This document shows, in pieces, positions 1 to 6,052 of a stretch of 15,989 nucleotides of DNA (the stretch's first letter is position 1; every line of letters starts with the position of its first letter). Both the position numbers and the translations under genes were made by a program. Below the pieces are notes generated by a model. That model saw only the letters and a list, made by a program, of their open reading frames with translations, was not told where the DNA came from and made no database searches. Source of the stretch: JALZOC01 sp035758845 (GTDB lineage Bacteria > Acidobacteriota > Vicinamibacteria > Vicinamibacterales > 2-12-FULL-66-21); the NCBI GenBank assembly GCA_035758845.1, contig DASTVZ010000149.1, forward strand, positions 1 to 15,989. The letters are read 5' to 3'.

Positions 1-151
1 CCCGATGGCCCTCGGCGCTGGAGGGTCGTTCCGCACGTTGACGCCAACCGCGCACACGACGACCAACGCGGATGTGATTCGGCGATTTCTCGACGTGCCG
101 ATCGCGATTGAAGAGGACTCTGCTGGGATCGTCCGCATCAAGGTTCGCTAA
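1..151 (+). CDS. 3' end of an unrecognised gene (partial)
   Basis: An open frame enters from the left edge and ends with TAA at 149-151, giving about the last 49 residues of a protein. The tail contains GAGGSFRTLTPTAHTTTNAD, followed by a short hydrophobic and acidic stretch ending in VRIKVR. I do not recognise the family. The stop lies 18 nt before the rtcB-like start on the same strand, so the two may be co-transcribed. The frame has no stop and its codon use resembles the neighbours, so it is likely real coding sequence. The function cannot be judged from this fragment. Confidence 0.55.
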   Translation, partial: PMALGAGGSFRTLTPTAHTTTNADVIRRFLDVPIAIEEDSAGIVRIKVR

Positions 152-169
152 AACGACAAGGAACGTCCG

Positions 170-1582
170 ATGAAGACACGTGATCTCGCGGCGATTGGAA
201 TTCCTGCCGGACCATGCGCCGAAACAGCAAAGCAGCTGCTGCAGCGAGCCAAGACCGCCAAGCGCAGTATGAGGGACGTCCAGGACGATCTGAAACGCGT
301 CGCGGCGTCACCCGCGATGTTCGTGAACGACGACGCGTACGGATCACTCGCGCAGCAGCTGGTCGAGCAGGCCGAAGCGCAGGGCACGTTCCACCCGCGT
401 CAAAGCGATGCCCCGTATCAAATCTGGGGCAGCAATCTGGAGCCAGACGCCGTCCGGCAGCTGAAGAATGCGTGCAGGCTGCCGGTGGCAGTGTCGGCGG
501 CGCTGATGCCCGACGCGCACGTCGGTTACGGTCTGCCGATCGGCGGCGTGCTTGCCACTGATGAAGCGGTCATTCCCTACGCGGTTGGTGTCGATATCGC
601 GTGCCGCATGAAAATGACGGTGCTCGATCTGCCGGTGAACATGCTGGACGACGACCAGTCGCGTCTGGCGAAGGCGCTCGAGCGTGAAACGCGATTCGGA
701 ATCGGCGCGACCTTCCGCTCACCCCGTCAGCACGATGTCATGGATCGCGACTGGAACGTCACCGCGCTGACATCGCGTCTCAAGGATCGCGCATGGGCGC
801 AGCTGGGAACGAGCGGCAGCGGCAATCACTTCGTCGAGTTTGGCGAGCTGACAGTGATGAATGATGCCGTCGGTCTGGCCGCGGGCAAGTATCTCGCGCT
901 CTTGAGTCACTCGGGAAGCCGCGGCACCGGTGCGCAGATCGCGCAGCACTACAGTCGGCTCGCAAGAGATCTGCATCCGGAACTTCCGCACGAACTGTCG
1001 CATCTTGCGTGGCTCGATCTCGCCAGCACACCTGGTCAGGAATACTGGGCGGCGATGGAGCTGATGGGACAGTATGCGGCGGCCAATCATGCGCTGATCC
1101 ACCAGCACATCGCGAAAGCGCTGGCTGTCGATGTGCTGCTCGACATCGAGAATCATCACAACTACGCGTGGCGCGAGCGACACGTGCGGCCTGATGGTTC
1201 GGAAGCGGAACTGATCGTTCACCGAAAAGGTGCGACTCCCGCGGGCACTGGTGTCCTCGGGATCATCCCCGGCTCGATGGGCACGCCAGGGTATGTGGTG
1301 CGCGGGAAAGGGATTGCCAGCTCGTTGAACTCGGCGTCGCACGGCGCCGGCCGGCGCATGAGCCGCACGAAGGCGAAAGAGATGTTCAATTGGGACATGG
1401 CGCAGACGTTCCTTCGCGCGCGCGGCGTGACGCTGCTGTCGGCTGGTCTCGATGAAGTGCCGATGGCGTACAAGGACATCGACGAGGTCATGGCCGCACA
1501 GCGGGATCTCGTCGAGGCGCTCGCGCGTTTCGAGCCGCGGCTCGTCAAGATGGCGCCGAGTGGCGAGCCGGCGGAGGACTAG
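170..1582 (+). CDS. rtcB: RtcB-family RNA ligase (variant metal-site motif)
   Basis: A cytosolic protein of the RtcB family. Known members are Mn2+/GTP-dependent ligases that join 2',3'-cyclic phosphate (or 3'-phosphate) and 5'-OH RNA ends in tRNA repair and splicing. The 470 residues carry the family landmarks in order: DAHVGYG (115-121), GVDIACRM (140-147, metal ligands D142 and C145), GTSGSGNHF (213-221, H220), SHSGSRG (246-252, H247), ENHHNY (327-332), HRKGATPAG (351-359) and SHGAGRRMSR (390-399). H391 is at the position of the guanylated histidine. ATG at 170 is preceded by AAGGA with 7-nt spacing. It is longer than the roughly 408-residue E. coli enzyme; some of the extra length is N-terminal. 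The usual GVDIGCGM reads GVDIACRM here, which suggests a divergent subfamily. No archease or RtcA gene is adjacent. Family membership is secure; the exact substrate is not. Confidence 0.93.
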   Translation: MKTRDLAAIGIPAGPCAETAKQLLQRAKTAKRSMRDVQDDLKRVAASPAMFVNDDAYGSLAQQLVEQAEAQGTFHPRQSDAPYQIWGSNLEPDAVRQLKNACRLPVAVSAALMPDAHVGYGLPIGGVLATDEAVIPYAVGVDIACRMKMTVLDLPVNMLDDDQSRLAKALERETRFGIGATFRSPRQHDVMDRDWNVTALTSRLKDRAWAQLGTSGSGNHFVEFGELTVMNDAVGLAAGKYLALLSHSGSRGTGAQIAQHYSRLARDLHPELPHELSHLAWLDLASTPGQEYWAAMELMGQYAAANHALIHQHIAKALAVDVLLDIENHHNYAWRERHVRPDGSEAELIVHRKGATPAGTGVLGIIPGSMGTPGYVVRGKGIASSLNSASHGAGRRMSRTKAKEMFNWDMAQTFLRARGVTLLSAGLDEVPMAYKDIDEVMAAQRDLVEALARFEPRLVKMAPSGEPAED

Positions 1583-1595
1583 AGAGTGGCGGGGT

Positions 1596-1618
1596 GGTGT
1601 CAGGCAGTGAATCGTGAA
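1596..1618 (+). repeat. Left 23-bp inverted repeat of the RAYT element
   Basis: This 23-bp sequence is the exact reverse complement of 2630-2652. Identity stops at both ends of the 23 bp: the flanking bases do not pair. The preceding bases include GTGG, a tetranucleotide also found at the foot of REP hairpins in other bacteria, but I see only a weak internal stem here. Confidence 0.85.
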
Positions 1619-1743
1619 GCACTCGCGTGACTATTCCTGCATGACGCGGGCGCGGCAAACGTCGCAGTATTTGCAACATACCCCTGCTAGGACCCGAATT
1701 CCGCTGACCGGCTGCCGGCGCGTTGTTTGCGGTTCGTTCGCGG

Positions 1744-2607
1744 ATGGGAAGGCGACGCCGCATTCAGTTTCCCGGCGCCGTGTACCACGTGATGGCGCGC
1801 GGGAACCGGAAGTCTATGATCGTCGACGATGACGATGACCGACGATCGTTCATGGAGACGTTCAGCGACGCCGCGGGCGACTATCAGGTTCGTGTCTATG
1901 CCTGCTGTCTGATGGGCACGCATTACCATGCGCTGCTCGACACGCCGCGCGGCAACTTGTCCGACTTCGTCCGCTCGGTCAACGGCGAATACTCCAAGGC
2001 GTTTAATCGTCGGCATGCACGTGTCGGACACACGTTCGAACAGCGGTTCAACTCGGTGCTGGTGCAACGCGAAAAATACTTGCGCCGAGTGGCGCGGTAC
2101 ATTGCCCTGAACCCGGTGAAGGCGTGCCTGTGCGCTGACGCCACGGATTGGCCGTGGAGCACGCATCGCGCGACGGCCGGCCTGGAACCCGCGCCGCCGT
2201 GGCTGCATCTGGAGTGGCTACGGTGGGCCTTTCGTGCCGACCGGCTGCACGATGCGCAGCACCGGTACGAAGTGTACGTGCGCGATCCTGCCGGGCTGAT
2301 CTGGTCGTTCGATGAGGCGGCGGCACTCGGCACGCCTCGCTTCAAGACCGCGGTCGCTGAGCTATTGGCGTGTGCCAGAGAGAATCGGCCGATGCCCGCA
2401 GATTGCCGCAAGTGGACACGGCCGGCCTTGGAGCAGGTGTTCGTCGGCGAGGAATGGGATTGTCGCAGCCGAGACGCCCTGATTCTAGTCGCGCATGTCA
2501 AACACGGCTATCGGCTGTCTGAAATCGCGAGATTCTTGGACGTGGCGCCGTCGACGGTCAGCAAGGCGGCGAGCAGGGCCCGAGTTCGCACCGGTGCGAC
2601 GGCGTAG
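1744..2607 (+). CDS. REP-associated tyrosine transposase (RAYT, Y1/HUH family)
   Basis: A single-strand DNA transposase of the IS200-like Y1 superfamily. Such proteins nick and join hairpin-forming REP sequences through a covalent phosphotyrosine link. From the ATG at 1744 it has 287 residues: N-terminal RRRIQFPGAVYHVMARGN, the HUH pair in GTHYHALL (H60 and H62), the likely nucleophile Y83 in EYSKAFNRRH, and the family signature RYIALNPVKA (about 118-127). A C-terminal helix-turn-helix (about 252-282, LSEIARFLDVAPSTVSKAAS) resembles the DnaA-like domain often fused to this family. A TTG at 1723 could add seven residues, but the family usually begins just before the basic run, so I prefer 1744. 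All key residues are present and the frame is intact. The flanking inverted repeats support the assignment. Confidence 0.9.
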   Translation: MGRRRRIQFPGAVYHVMARGNRKSMIVDDDDDRRSFMETFSDAAGDYQVRVYACCLMGTHYHALLDTPRGNLSDFVRSVNGEYSKAFNRRHARVGHTFEQRFNSVLVQREKYLRRVARYIALNPVKACLCADATDWPWSTHRATAGLEPAPPWLHLEWLRWAFRADRLHDAQHRYEVYVRDPAGLIWSFDEAAALGTPRFKTAVAELLACARENRPMPADCRKWTRPALEQVFVGEEWDCRSRDALILVAHVKHGYRLSEIARFLDVAPSTVSKAASRARVRTGATA

Positions 2608-2629
2608 GGCGTGATCTCACGATCTCCCA

Positions 2630-2652
2630 TTCACGATTCACTGCCTGACACC
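2630..2652 (-). repeat. Right 23-bp inverted repeat of the RAYT element
   Basis: This is the exact reverse complement of 1596-1618. It lies 22 nt after the transposase stop. Its last six bases, GACACC, are also the first six bases of the 28-bp tandem repeat that follows, so the two structures overlap. The preceding bases contain degenerate copies of CACGATC/TCACGAT, which suggests an older, longer repeat array. Confidence 0.85.
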
Positions 2653-2702
2653 TCCGGCTCGCGCGCATGGCTCGGACACCTCCGGCTCGCGCGCATGGCT
2701 CG
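2647..2702. repeat. 28-bp perfect tandem duplication (two copies)
   Basis: Positions 2647-2674 and 2675-2702 are identical. Each starts GACACCTCCGGCTCGCGCGC and ends ATGGCTCG. A partial third copy (CGCGCAT) follows. The unit starts with the last six bases of the RAYT inverted repeat and ends next to the broken permease gene. The whole 2608-2902 interval thus holds the right repeat, this duplication and the permease remnant, with no intact gene. Confidence 0.9.
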
Positions 2703-2712
2703 CGCGCATTGA

Positions 2713-2872
2713 CGTGTTCGTCGAATGGCAACGCGCGGAGGACGACGGCATCAACGACAGAAGAAATGCTCGTCGTTGCGCCGATGCCGAGGGTCAGGAC
2801 GATGAGGACCGCAAGTGTGACGCCCTTCGACGAGCGCAGCGAGCGAGCGGCCGCCTTCAGATCATCACGCAC
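2713..2872 (-). pseudogene. 5' remnant of an ADOP-type ABC transporter permease gene
   Basis: Read on the - strand from a GTG at 2872, the first 50-odd codons give MRDDLKAAARSLRSSKGVTL, followed by a transmembrane segment (AVLIVLTLGIGATTSISSVV) and DAVVLRALPFDEH. This is the typical start of the FtsX/MacB-like permeases called ADOP, which in full are about 800 residues long. After FDEH the similarity stops where the 28-bp tandem repeat begins, and nothing of the remaining domains is seen, so the gene is truncated. The frame stays open into the repeat but codes nothing recognisable there. A perfect TATAAT for this strand lies at 2881-2886, very close to the GTG. The truncation point at about 2713 is approximate. 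Confidence 0.65.
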
Positions 2873-2902
2873 TTGACACGATTATATGGGGAGCTATCGT
2901 GA

Positions 2903-3451
2903 ATGGCCGAAACTGTGAAAGGTGTCGTGATGAACAAGAGGCCCGAACGATCGGAAGCAGCGGACTATTACTTCACCTATATCGACAAGGTTCCGGACGG
3001 AGACATTTGTCACATCCTCGAGTCGCAGTCGGTTGAAATCCCTGCGCTCCTCGAAGCGATTCCGGAAGCGCAGTCGGACTTTCGCTACGCCGCCGATAAA
3101 TGGAGTATCCGCGAAGTTGTCGCGCATCTGAACGATTGCGAGCGGCTGTTCGCATTTCGCGCGTTCTGGTTTGCACGCGGATTCGACACGCCGCTGCCGA
3201 GCTTCGATCAGAACATCGCGATGATTGGAGCCGGTGCGAATCACCGATCATGGAACAGTCACATCGACGAGTTCCGTGCGGTTCGCGCAGCGACGCTTGC
3301 GTTCCTTCGCAACGTGCCGAGTGAAGCATGGGACCGGCACGGCATCGCCAGCGACAATCCATTCAGCGTTCGCGCGCTCGCGTATATCGCCGCAGGCCAC
3401 ATCGTTCACCACGCGGCAATTCTTGCCGACCGCTATCTGATTCGCCGCTGA
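2903..3451 (+). CDS. DinB-family putative metal-dependent hydrolase or transferase
   Basis: A small cytosolic four-helix-bundle protein of the DinB/DfsB type. Members bind a divalent metal with three histidines, and many act as thiol-dependent transferases or have no known role. In the 182 residues I see H75 in REVVAHLNDCE and the C-terminal pair H166 and H170 in GHIVHHAAILADRY, which match the metal triad. The motif DFRYAADKWSIREVVAH is typical of the family. ATG at 2903 has GGGGAG 9 nt upstream. A second in-frame ATG at 2930 (MNKRPERSEA) is also possible and would give 173 residues. The gene stands alone between the permease remnant and the tRNA genes. The substrate is unknown. Confidence 0.87.
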   Translation: MAETVKGVVMNKRPERSEAADYYFTYIDKVPDGDICHILESQSVEIPALLEAIPEAQSDFRYAADKWSIREVVAHLNDCERLFAFRAFWFARGFDTPLPSFDQNIAMIGAGANHRSWNSHIDEFRAVRAATLAFLRNVPSEAWDRHGIASDNPFSVRALAYIAAGHIVHHAAILADRYLIRR

Positions 3452-3494
3452 CGCGAGCGTCGCTTTGTCTCGTCGAAGCCGGTCGCGCCACGGC

Positions 3495-3524
3495 TTGCTC
3501 CTCAACCGGCCGGTGCCCTATAAT
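3495..3524 (+). promoter_or_regulatory. Candidate sigma-70 promoter of the tRNA genes
   Basis: A perfect -10 hexamer TATAAT lies at 3519-3524, with TTGCTC at 3495-3500 as a weak -35 (18-nt spacer). Transcription would start near 3531, about 38 nt before tRNA-Val. No comparable promoter is visible before tRNA-Asp, so both tRNAs may share it. Confidence 0.55.
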
Positions 3525-3568
3525 TGAGTTTTGGCCGGGCACTCGACGGACCTGCAGTTCGGCACGTA

Positions 3569-3641
3569 GGGCGGTTAGCTCAGTTGGTAGAGCACCGGCT
3601 TTACACGCCGGCTGCCACAGGTTCGAGTCCTGTACCGCCCA
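3569..3641 (+). tRNA. tRNA-Val (anticodon UAC)
   Basis: A complete 73-nt cloverleaf. The acceptor GGGCGGT pairs with ACCGCCC, the D-arm is GCTC/GAGC with an AGTTGGTA loop, the anticodon stem is CCGGC/GCCGG around TTTACAC (anticodon TAC), the variable loop has 5 nt, and the T-arm is ACAGG/CCTGT around TTCGAGT. The discriminator is A3641. The following bases are ACC, so the 3' CCA is not encoded and must be added. A hairpin element starts at the last bases of the acceptor. Confidence 0.97.
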
Positions 3642-3732
3642 ACCTTCGCTCACGTTTCAGGCGAAGGTTGCCCGCCGTAGCCGCGAGAGCGGCGAAGGCG
3701 GGCGGTTGCTGGCCGACGTGAGCTTCGGTTGG
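3639..3732 (+). repeat. tRNA-tail structured element, copy A
   Basis: This 94-nt element starts in the last three bases of tRNA-Val. Its ends CCAACC (3639-3644) and GGTTGG (3727-3732) are inverted repeats, and the pairing resumes after TTC/TTC as GCTCACGT (3648-3655) with ACGTGAGC (3716-3723). The left arm can instead form a local 9-bp hairpin, AACCTTCGC (3641-3649) with GCGAAGGTT (3661-3669). Inside lies a second hairpin: GCCCGCC/GGCGGGC, a GTA/GAA internal loop, GCCGC/GCGGC and a GAGA loop (3670-3703). No T-run follows, so it is not a standard terminator. Copy B after tRNA-Asp has the same plan. Confidence 0.75.
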
Positions 3733-3742
3733 CAAGCCCAAT

Positions 3743-3765
3743 CCTCGCGAGAGATACACGCGAGG
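3743..3765 (+). repeat. Short hairpin between the tRNA genes
   Basis: CCTCGCG (3743-3749) pairs with CGCGAGG (3759-3765) around a 9-nt loop. It has no T-run. It lies between tRNA-tail element A and the GGA/GAA hairpin, and the rest of 3642-3861 shows no gene. Confidence 0.5.
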
Positions 3766-3771
3766 TTTGTC

Positions 3772-3799
3772 TCGCCGGAGCGCGCCAGCGCGAAGGCGA
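3772..3799 (+). repeat. REP-like hairpin with GGA/GAA internal loop (copy C)
   Basis: TCGCC pairs with GGCGA, followed by a GGA/GAA internal loop, an inner GCGC/GCGC stem and a GCCA loop. This is the same design as the inner hairpins of both tRNA-tail elements. The 12 bases GTCTCGCCGGAG at 3769-3780 recur exactly, on the - strand, at 7683-7694 in the LPS operon. Confidence 0.6.
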
Positions 3800-3861
3800 C
3801 GAAAGCCGCTCGCGAGTGACAGACGCGAGTCGCCAGAAATCGCTCACCGCTTCACCCTTGC

Positions 3862-3935
<74 letters not shown>

Positions 3936-3938
<3 letters not shown>

Positions 3939-4027
3939 TCCTTCGCTCATAAATGCACGCGAAGGATGCCCACCGTAGCGCCACGCGCGAAGGTGGGCCG
4001 TCGCTGTTGTGAACGAGCTTCGGATGG
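3936..4027 (+). repeat. tRNA-tail structured element, copy B
   Basis: This 92-nt counterpart of copy A starts at the CCA of tRNA-Asp. The ends CCATCC (3936-3941) and GGATGG (4022-4027) are inverted repeats, with GCTC/GAGC pairing resuming after TTC/TTC. The alternative local hairpin is ATCCTTCGC (3938-3946) with GCGAAGGAT (3959-3967). The inner hairpin is GCCCACC/GGTGGGC, a GTA/GAA internal loop and GCGC/GCGC (3968-3998). Compared with copy A, bases in paired positions differ in compensating ways. The remaining 4028-4071 shows nothing recognisable. Confidence 0.75.
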
Positions 4028-4071
4028 CTAGCCGCCTAACCGGATCTCGCGAATCTATCGGACGTTACGGC

Positions 4072-4584
4072 TCAGCGGATCCACGCCTTCAGCGCCAGCA
4101 GAACGATCACAATCACTACTCCAATCATTGCCCGATACTCGCGATTGCGCATCGCGCGCGCCAGACTGAACCGGCGCGGTTCGGTGGCGCCGCGGCCCGC
4201 GCGATAGTTCGGATACTCGTCGCCAAATTTTTCCGTCAGGTGCGCTTCCTCTGTGCGAATGGCGGCGGTCAGCGTGATCGCGAGATAGGCAAGCACCAGC
4301 ACCGCAACAACAATGCTGGCGCAGGCGATGGCAAGACCGATTCCGATGATGATCGAGCCGGCGTAAAGTGGATGACGCGTCAGCGCGTACGGACCCGACG
4401 CGGTTACTTCCCTTCCCTTCTCGAGATGACCTGCCGCCCACACGCGCAGCGCCTCACCGACTGCGGCGACGAACGCCCCGATGGTCAACGTGCGAGCGGT
4501 TGGCTGTGCGAGCCACAGCACCAACGCCCCTGAGAGAAATCCGATGGGCACACGAAGACGCGCGATCCGTCGAAGCACCGTCAT
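4072..4584 (-). CDS. Isoprenylcysteine carboxyl methyltransferase (ICMT)-like membrane methyltransferase
   Basis: A small integral membrane protein with the ICMT/phospholipid-methyltransferase fold. Known relatives move a methyl group from S-adenosylmethionine to membrane-bound acceptors. The 170 residues show several hydrophobic helices (about 12-27, 34-51, 77-108 and 150-168) and the signatures GPYALTRHPLYAGSII (64-79) and RTEEAHLTEKFGDEYPNY (110-127), which form the cofactor site in the family. I start it at the ATG at 4584 because this overlaps the waaC stop as ATGA. An upstream frame extension to 4725 would run through waaC and lacks family sequence. It is the last gene of the LPS operon. 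Its acceptor cannot be read from the sequence; a lipid or LPS-related molecule is a guess from position only. Confidence 0.82.
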   Translation of the reverse strand: MTVLRRIARLRVPIGFLSGALVLWLAQPTARTLTIGAFVAAVGEALRVWAAGHLEKGREVTASGPYALTRHPLYAGSIIIGIGLAIACASIVVAVLVLAYLAITLTAAIRTEEAHLTEKFGDEYPNYRAGRGATEPRRFSLARAMRNREYRAMIGVVIVIVLLALKAWIR

Positions 4585-5582
4585 TTCTGGAAGCGTTGTT
4601 GAATCGCGGCGGTGACTTCGGGCACGGCAATGGAATCGAGGCACCACTCGGCCTTCCTGCACCGGCGTTCGTAGTGGCACCCGCACGCTCCATATCTCGA
4701 CACGCTCACATCGTCGGCATGCCACGGGCCGTTGCGCTGCGGATCTGTTGGACCAAAGAGCGAAACGGTCGGCGTCCCAACGGCGGCCGCAAGGTGAAGC
4801 GGGCCGGTGTCGCCCGAGACCATCAGCGAAGCCGCCCGCGACAGCGCGAGAAGATCAGCGATACGCGTCGGCGGCGCCACTCGAGCCGCTCCGCTCGAAG
4901 TTTCGACGACCGCGCCTGCCAGTCCTTCTTCACCCGGGCCCCACAGGACGAACGACGGAAGTCCGCGTACTTCGCGCAGAAACGCGGCGACTTCACCGAA
5001 GCGATCAGCCGGCCACCGCTTGTTGGGCCAGGCCGCGCCGGGATTGATCAGCGCGAATGGATGCTCGCCCCCGAGCACGGTGTGGATCTCCTCGAGCGCG
5101 CGCGAACTGACGCCGGCAAATGGAAATCGAATCGTGGTATCACTGACTCCAAGGCTCTGCAACAACGCAAGATTCTGACGAACGATGTGATTCGCTCGTT
5201 CGGCCGGCGTATCGCGGTGAATCTCGGAGTAGAACGGACGCGCGCCTTTTTCGCGCAGGTGCCAGATGGAAAACCCGATCACGCGACGAGCGCCGGACGC
5301 ACGGGCCAGAACCGCCGACTTCATCAACCCTTGAAAATCGATGGCGACGTCGTAGCGCGCCTCGCGCATGTGGCGCGACACGTCGAGCCATCCGAAGATC
5401 GATGGCCGCTCGAGGACGACCGCTCGATCGATCACACTGACGAGGTCCACTATCGGCCGGTGCCTGCCCTCGACGAGCCAGTCAATCCGCGCATCTGGAA
5501 ACGCAGTCCGCAGCGCGGCCGCCGCCGGGACGGCATGAATGATGTCCCCCAGCGCGCCCATGCGGACGATGAGAATGTTCAT
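4581..5582 (-). CDS. waaC: LPS heptosyltransferase I
   Basis: A glycosyltransferase family 9 enzyme that adds the first L-glycero-D-manno-heptose from ADP-heptose to Kdo on lipid A, at the inner face of the inner membrane. The 333 residues start MNILIVRMGALGDIIHAVPA, with D13 at the position of the catalytic aspartate in WaaC. The C-terminal half has NPGAAWPNKRWP and SGDTGPLHLAAAVGTPTVSL followed by FGPTDP, which form the donor pocket. Length and motifs fit WaaC better than WaaF, which is present separately upstream. Its ATG overlaps the rfaE2 stop (ATGA), and its stop overlaps the methyltransferase start in the same way. A late cysteine cluster (CGCHYERRCRKAEWC) is typical of such enzymes in related bacteria, though I cannot assign it a role. 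Confidence 0.9.
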   Translation of the reverse strand: MNILIVRMGALGDIIHAVPAAAALRTAFPDARIDWLVEGRHRPIVDLVSVIDRAVVLERPSIFGWLDVSRHMREARYDVAIDFQGLMKSAVLARASGARRVIGFSIWHLREKGARPFYSEIHRDTPAERANHIVRQNLALLQSLGVSDTTIRFPFAGVSSRALEEIHTVLGGEHPFALINPGAAWPNKRWPADRFGEVAAFLREVRGLPSFVLWGPGEEGLAGAVVETSSGAARVAPPTRIADLLALSRAASLMVSGDTGPLHLAAAVGTPTVSLFGPTDPQRNGPWHADDVSVSRYGACGCHYERRCRKAEWCLDSIAVPEVTAAIQQRFQK

Positions 5583-6052
5583 TCGCGGATTCGAGCGACG
5601 AGATCGCGCGTCGAGTGAGCCTTTGGATCTCCGACAATCGCGATCCGGCCGCCATACCGAAGCACGGTTGCGCGTTCGGGAACGGTCTCGACGGTGTAGT
5701 CGGTGCCTTTGCAGTGCACGTCCGGCCGCAGCAGTTCGAGCAGCGGCGCAACCGTCGGTTCGGAGAACACCGTAACGTAGTCGACACCGCGAAGAGCGGC
5801 AACGAGTTCAGCGCGTTCGTTCGCTTTCAGAATCGGGCGGCCCGGCCCTTTCGCTGCCGCGGTCGTGTCGTCATTCACGGCAACGATGAGTCGATCGGCT
5901 TCCAGGGACGCGGCCTGAAGATACCGGACGTGACCCACATGCAACAGATCGAAGCAGCCGTTGGCAAAGGCAATGGTCCGTCCCGCGCGGCGATCGGCGG
6001 CAACCAACTCGACAAGTTGGTCACGCGTGACGATCTTCTCAGCCACGGTCAC
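5579..6052 (-). CDS. rfaE2: D-glycero-beta-D-manno-heptose 1-phosphate adenylyltransferase
   Basis: A cytosolic nucleotidyltransferase that converts heptose 1-phosphate and ATP to ADP-D-glycero-D-manno-heptose. The 157 residues have the cytidylyltransferase-like signature FANGCFDLLHVGHVRYL, with the HxGH motif at H38-H41, and the HldE-type sequence KGTDYTVETVPE near 114. In E. coli this activity is the C-terminal half of the fused HldE; here it is a separate protein. The start is GTG at 6052, overlapping the kinase stop by 14 nt; a second GTG at 6046 is possible. The stop overlaps the waaC ATG. The product feeds HldD, which is not in this window, and then WaaC and WaaF. Confidence 0.92.
   Translation of the reverse strand: MTVAEKIVTRDQLVELVAADRRAGRTIAFANGCFDLLHVGHVRYLQAASLEADRLIVAVNDDTTAAAKGPGRPILKANERAELVAALRGVDYVTVFSEPTVAPLLELLRPDVHCKGTDYTVETVPERATVLRYGGRIAIVGDPKAHSTRDLVARIRE

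Larger units (their letters stand above)
1596..2652 (+). mobile_element. RAYT gene bracketed by an inverted REP-like repeat
   Basis: The transposase gene at 1744-2607 sits between two copies of a 23-bp sequence in opposite orientation, at 1596-1618 and 2630-2652, with no mismatch. The left copy starts GGTGTCAGGCAGTGAATCGT. REP-associated tyrosine transposases are typically flanked by inverted copies of the repeat they are thought to spread, and this layout fits. The left end begins 14 nt after the rtcB stop. The right end runs into a tandem duplication and a truncated permease gene, so the right boundary is inferred. Confidence 0.6.

Noticed and set aside
2647..2702. Start of a CRISPR array
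   Set aside because: The two 28-bp copies are directly adjacent, with no spacer, and there are no cas genes in the window.
2873..2887. TTGACA followed by TTATAT as a promoter for the DinB gene
   Set aside because: The spacing between the two boxes is only about 3 nt, far from the usual 17.
3641..3669. Hairpin after tRNA-Val (and its counterpart at 3938-3967) as an intrinsic terminator
   Set aside because: The stems are good but no T-run follows either one, and each belongs to a larger repeated element.
4585..4725. Extended N-terminus of the ICMT-like protein
   Set aside because: This stretch overlaps the conserved end of waaC, is rich in Arg and Cys, and lacks membrane segments. The ATG overlapping the waaC stop is better.
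4368..5618. Long + strand open frame (416 codons) across the methyltransferase, waaC and start of rfaE2
   Set aside because: It lies antisense to well-recognised genes, is rich in Arg, and has no family motif. It is a by-product of high GC content. The same holds for + strand frames at 8762-9868 and 10949-12034 and the - strand frame at 13653-14948.
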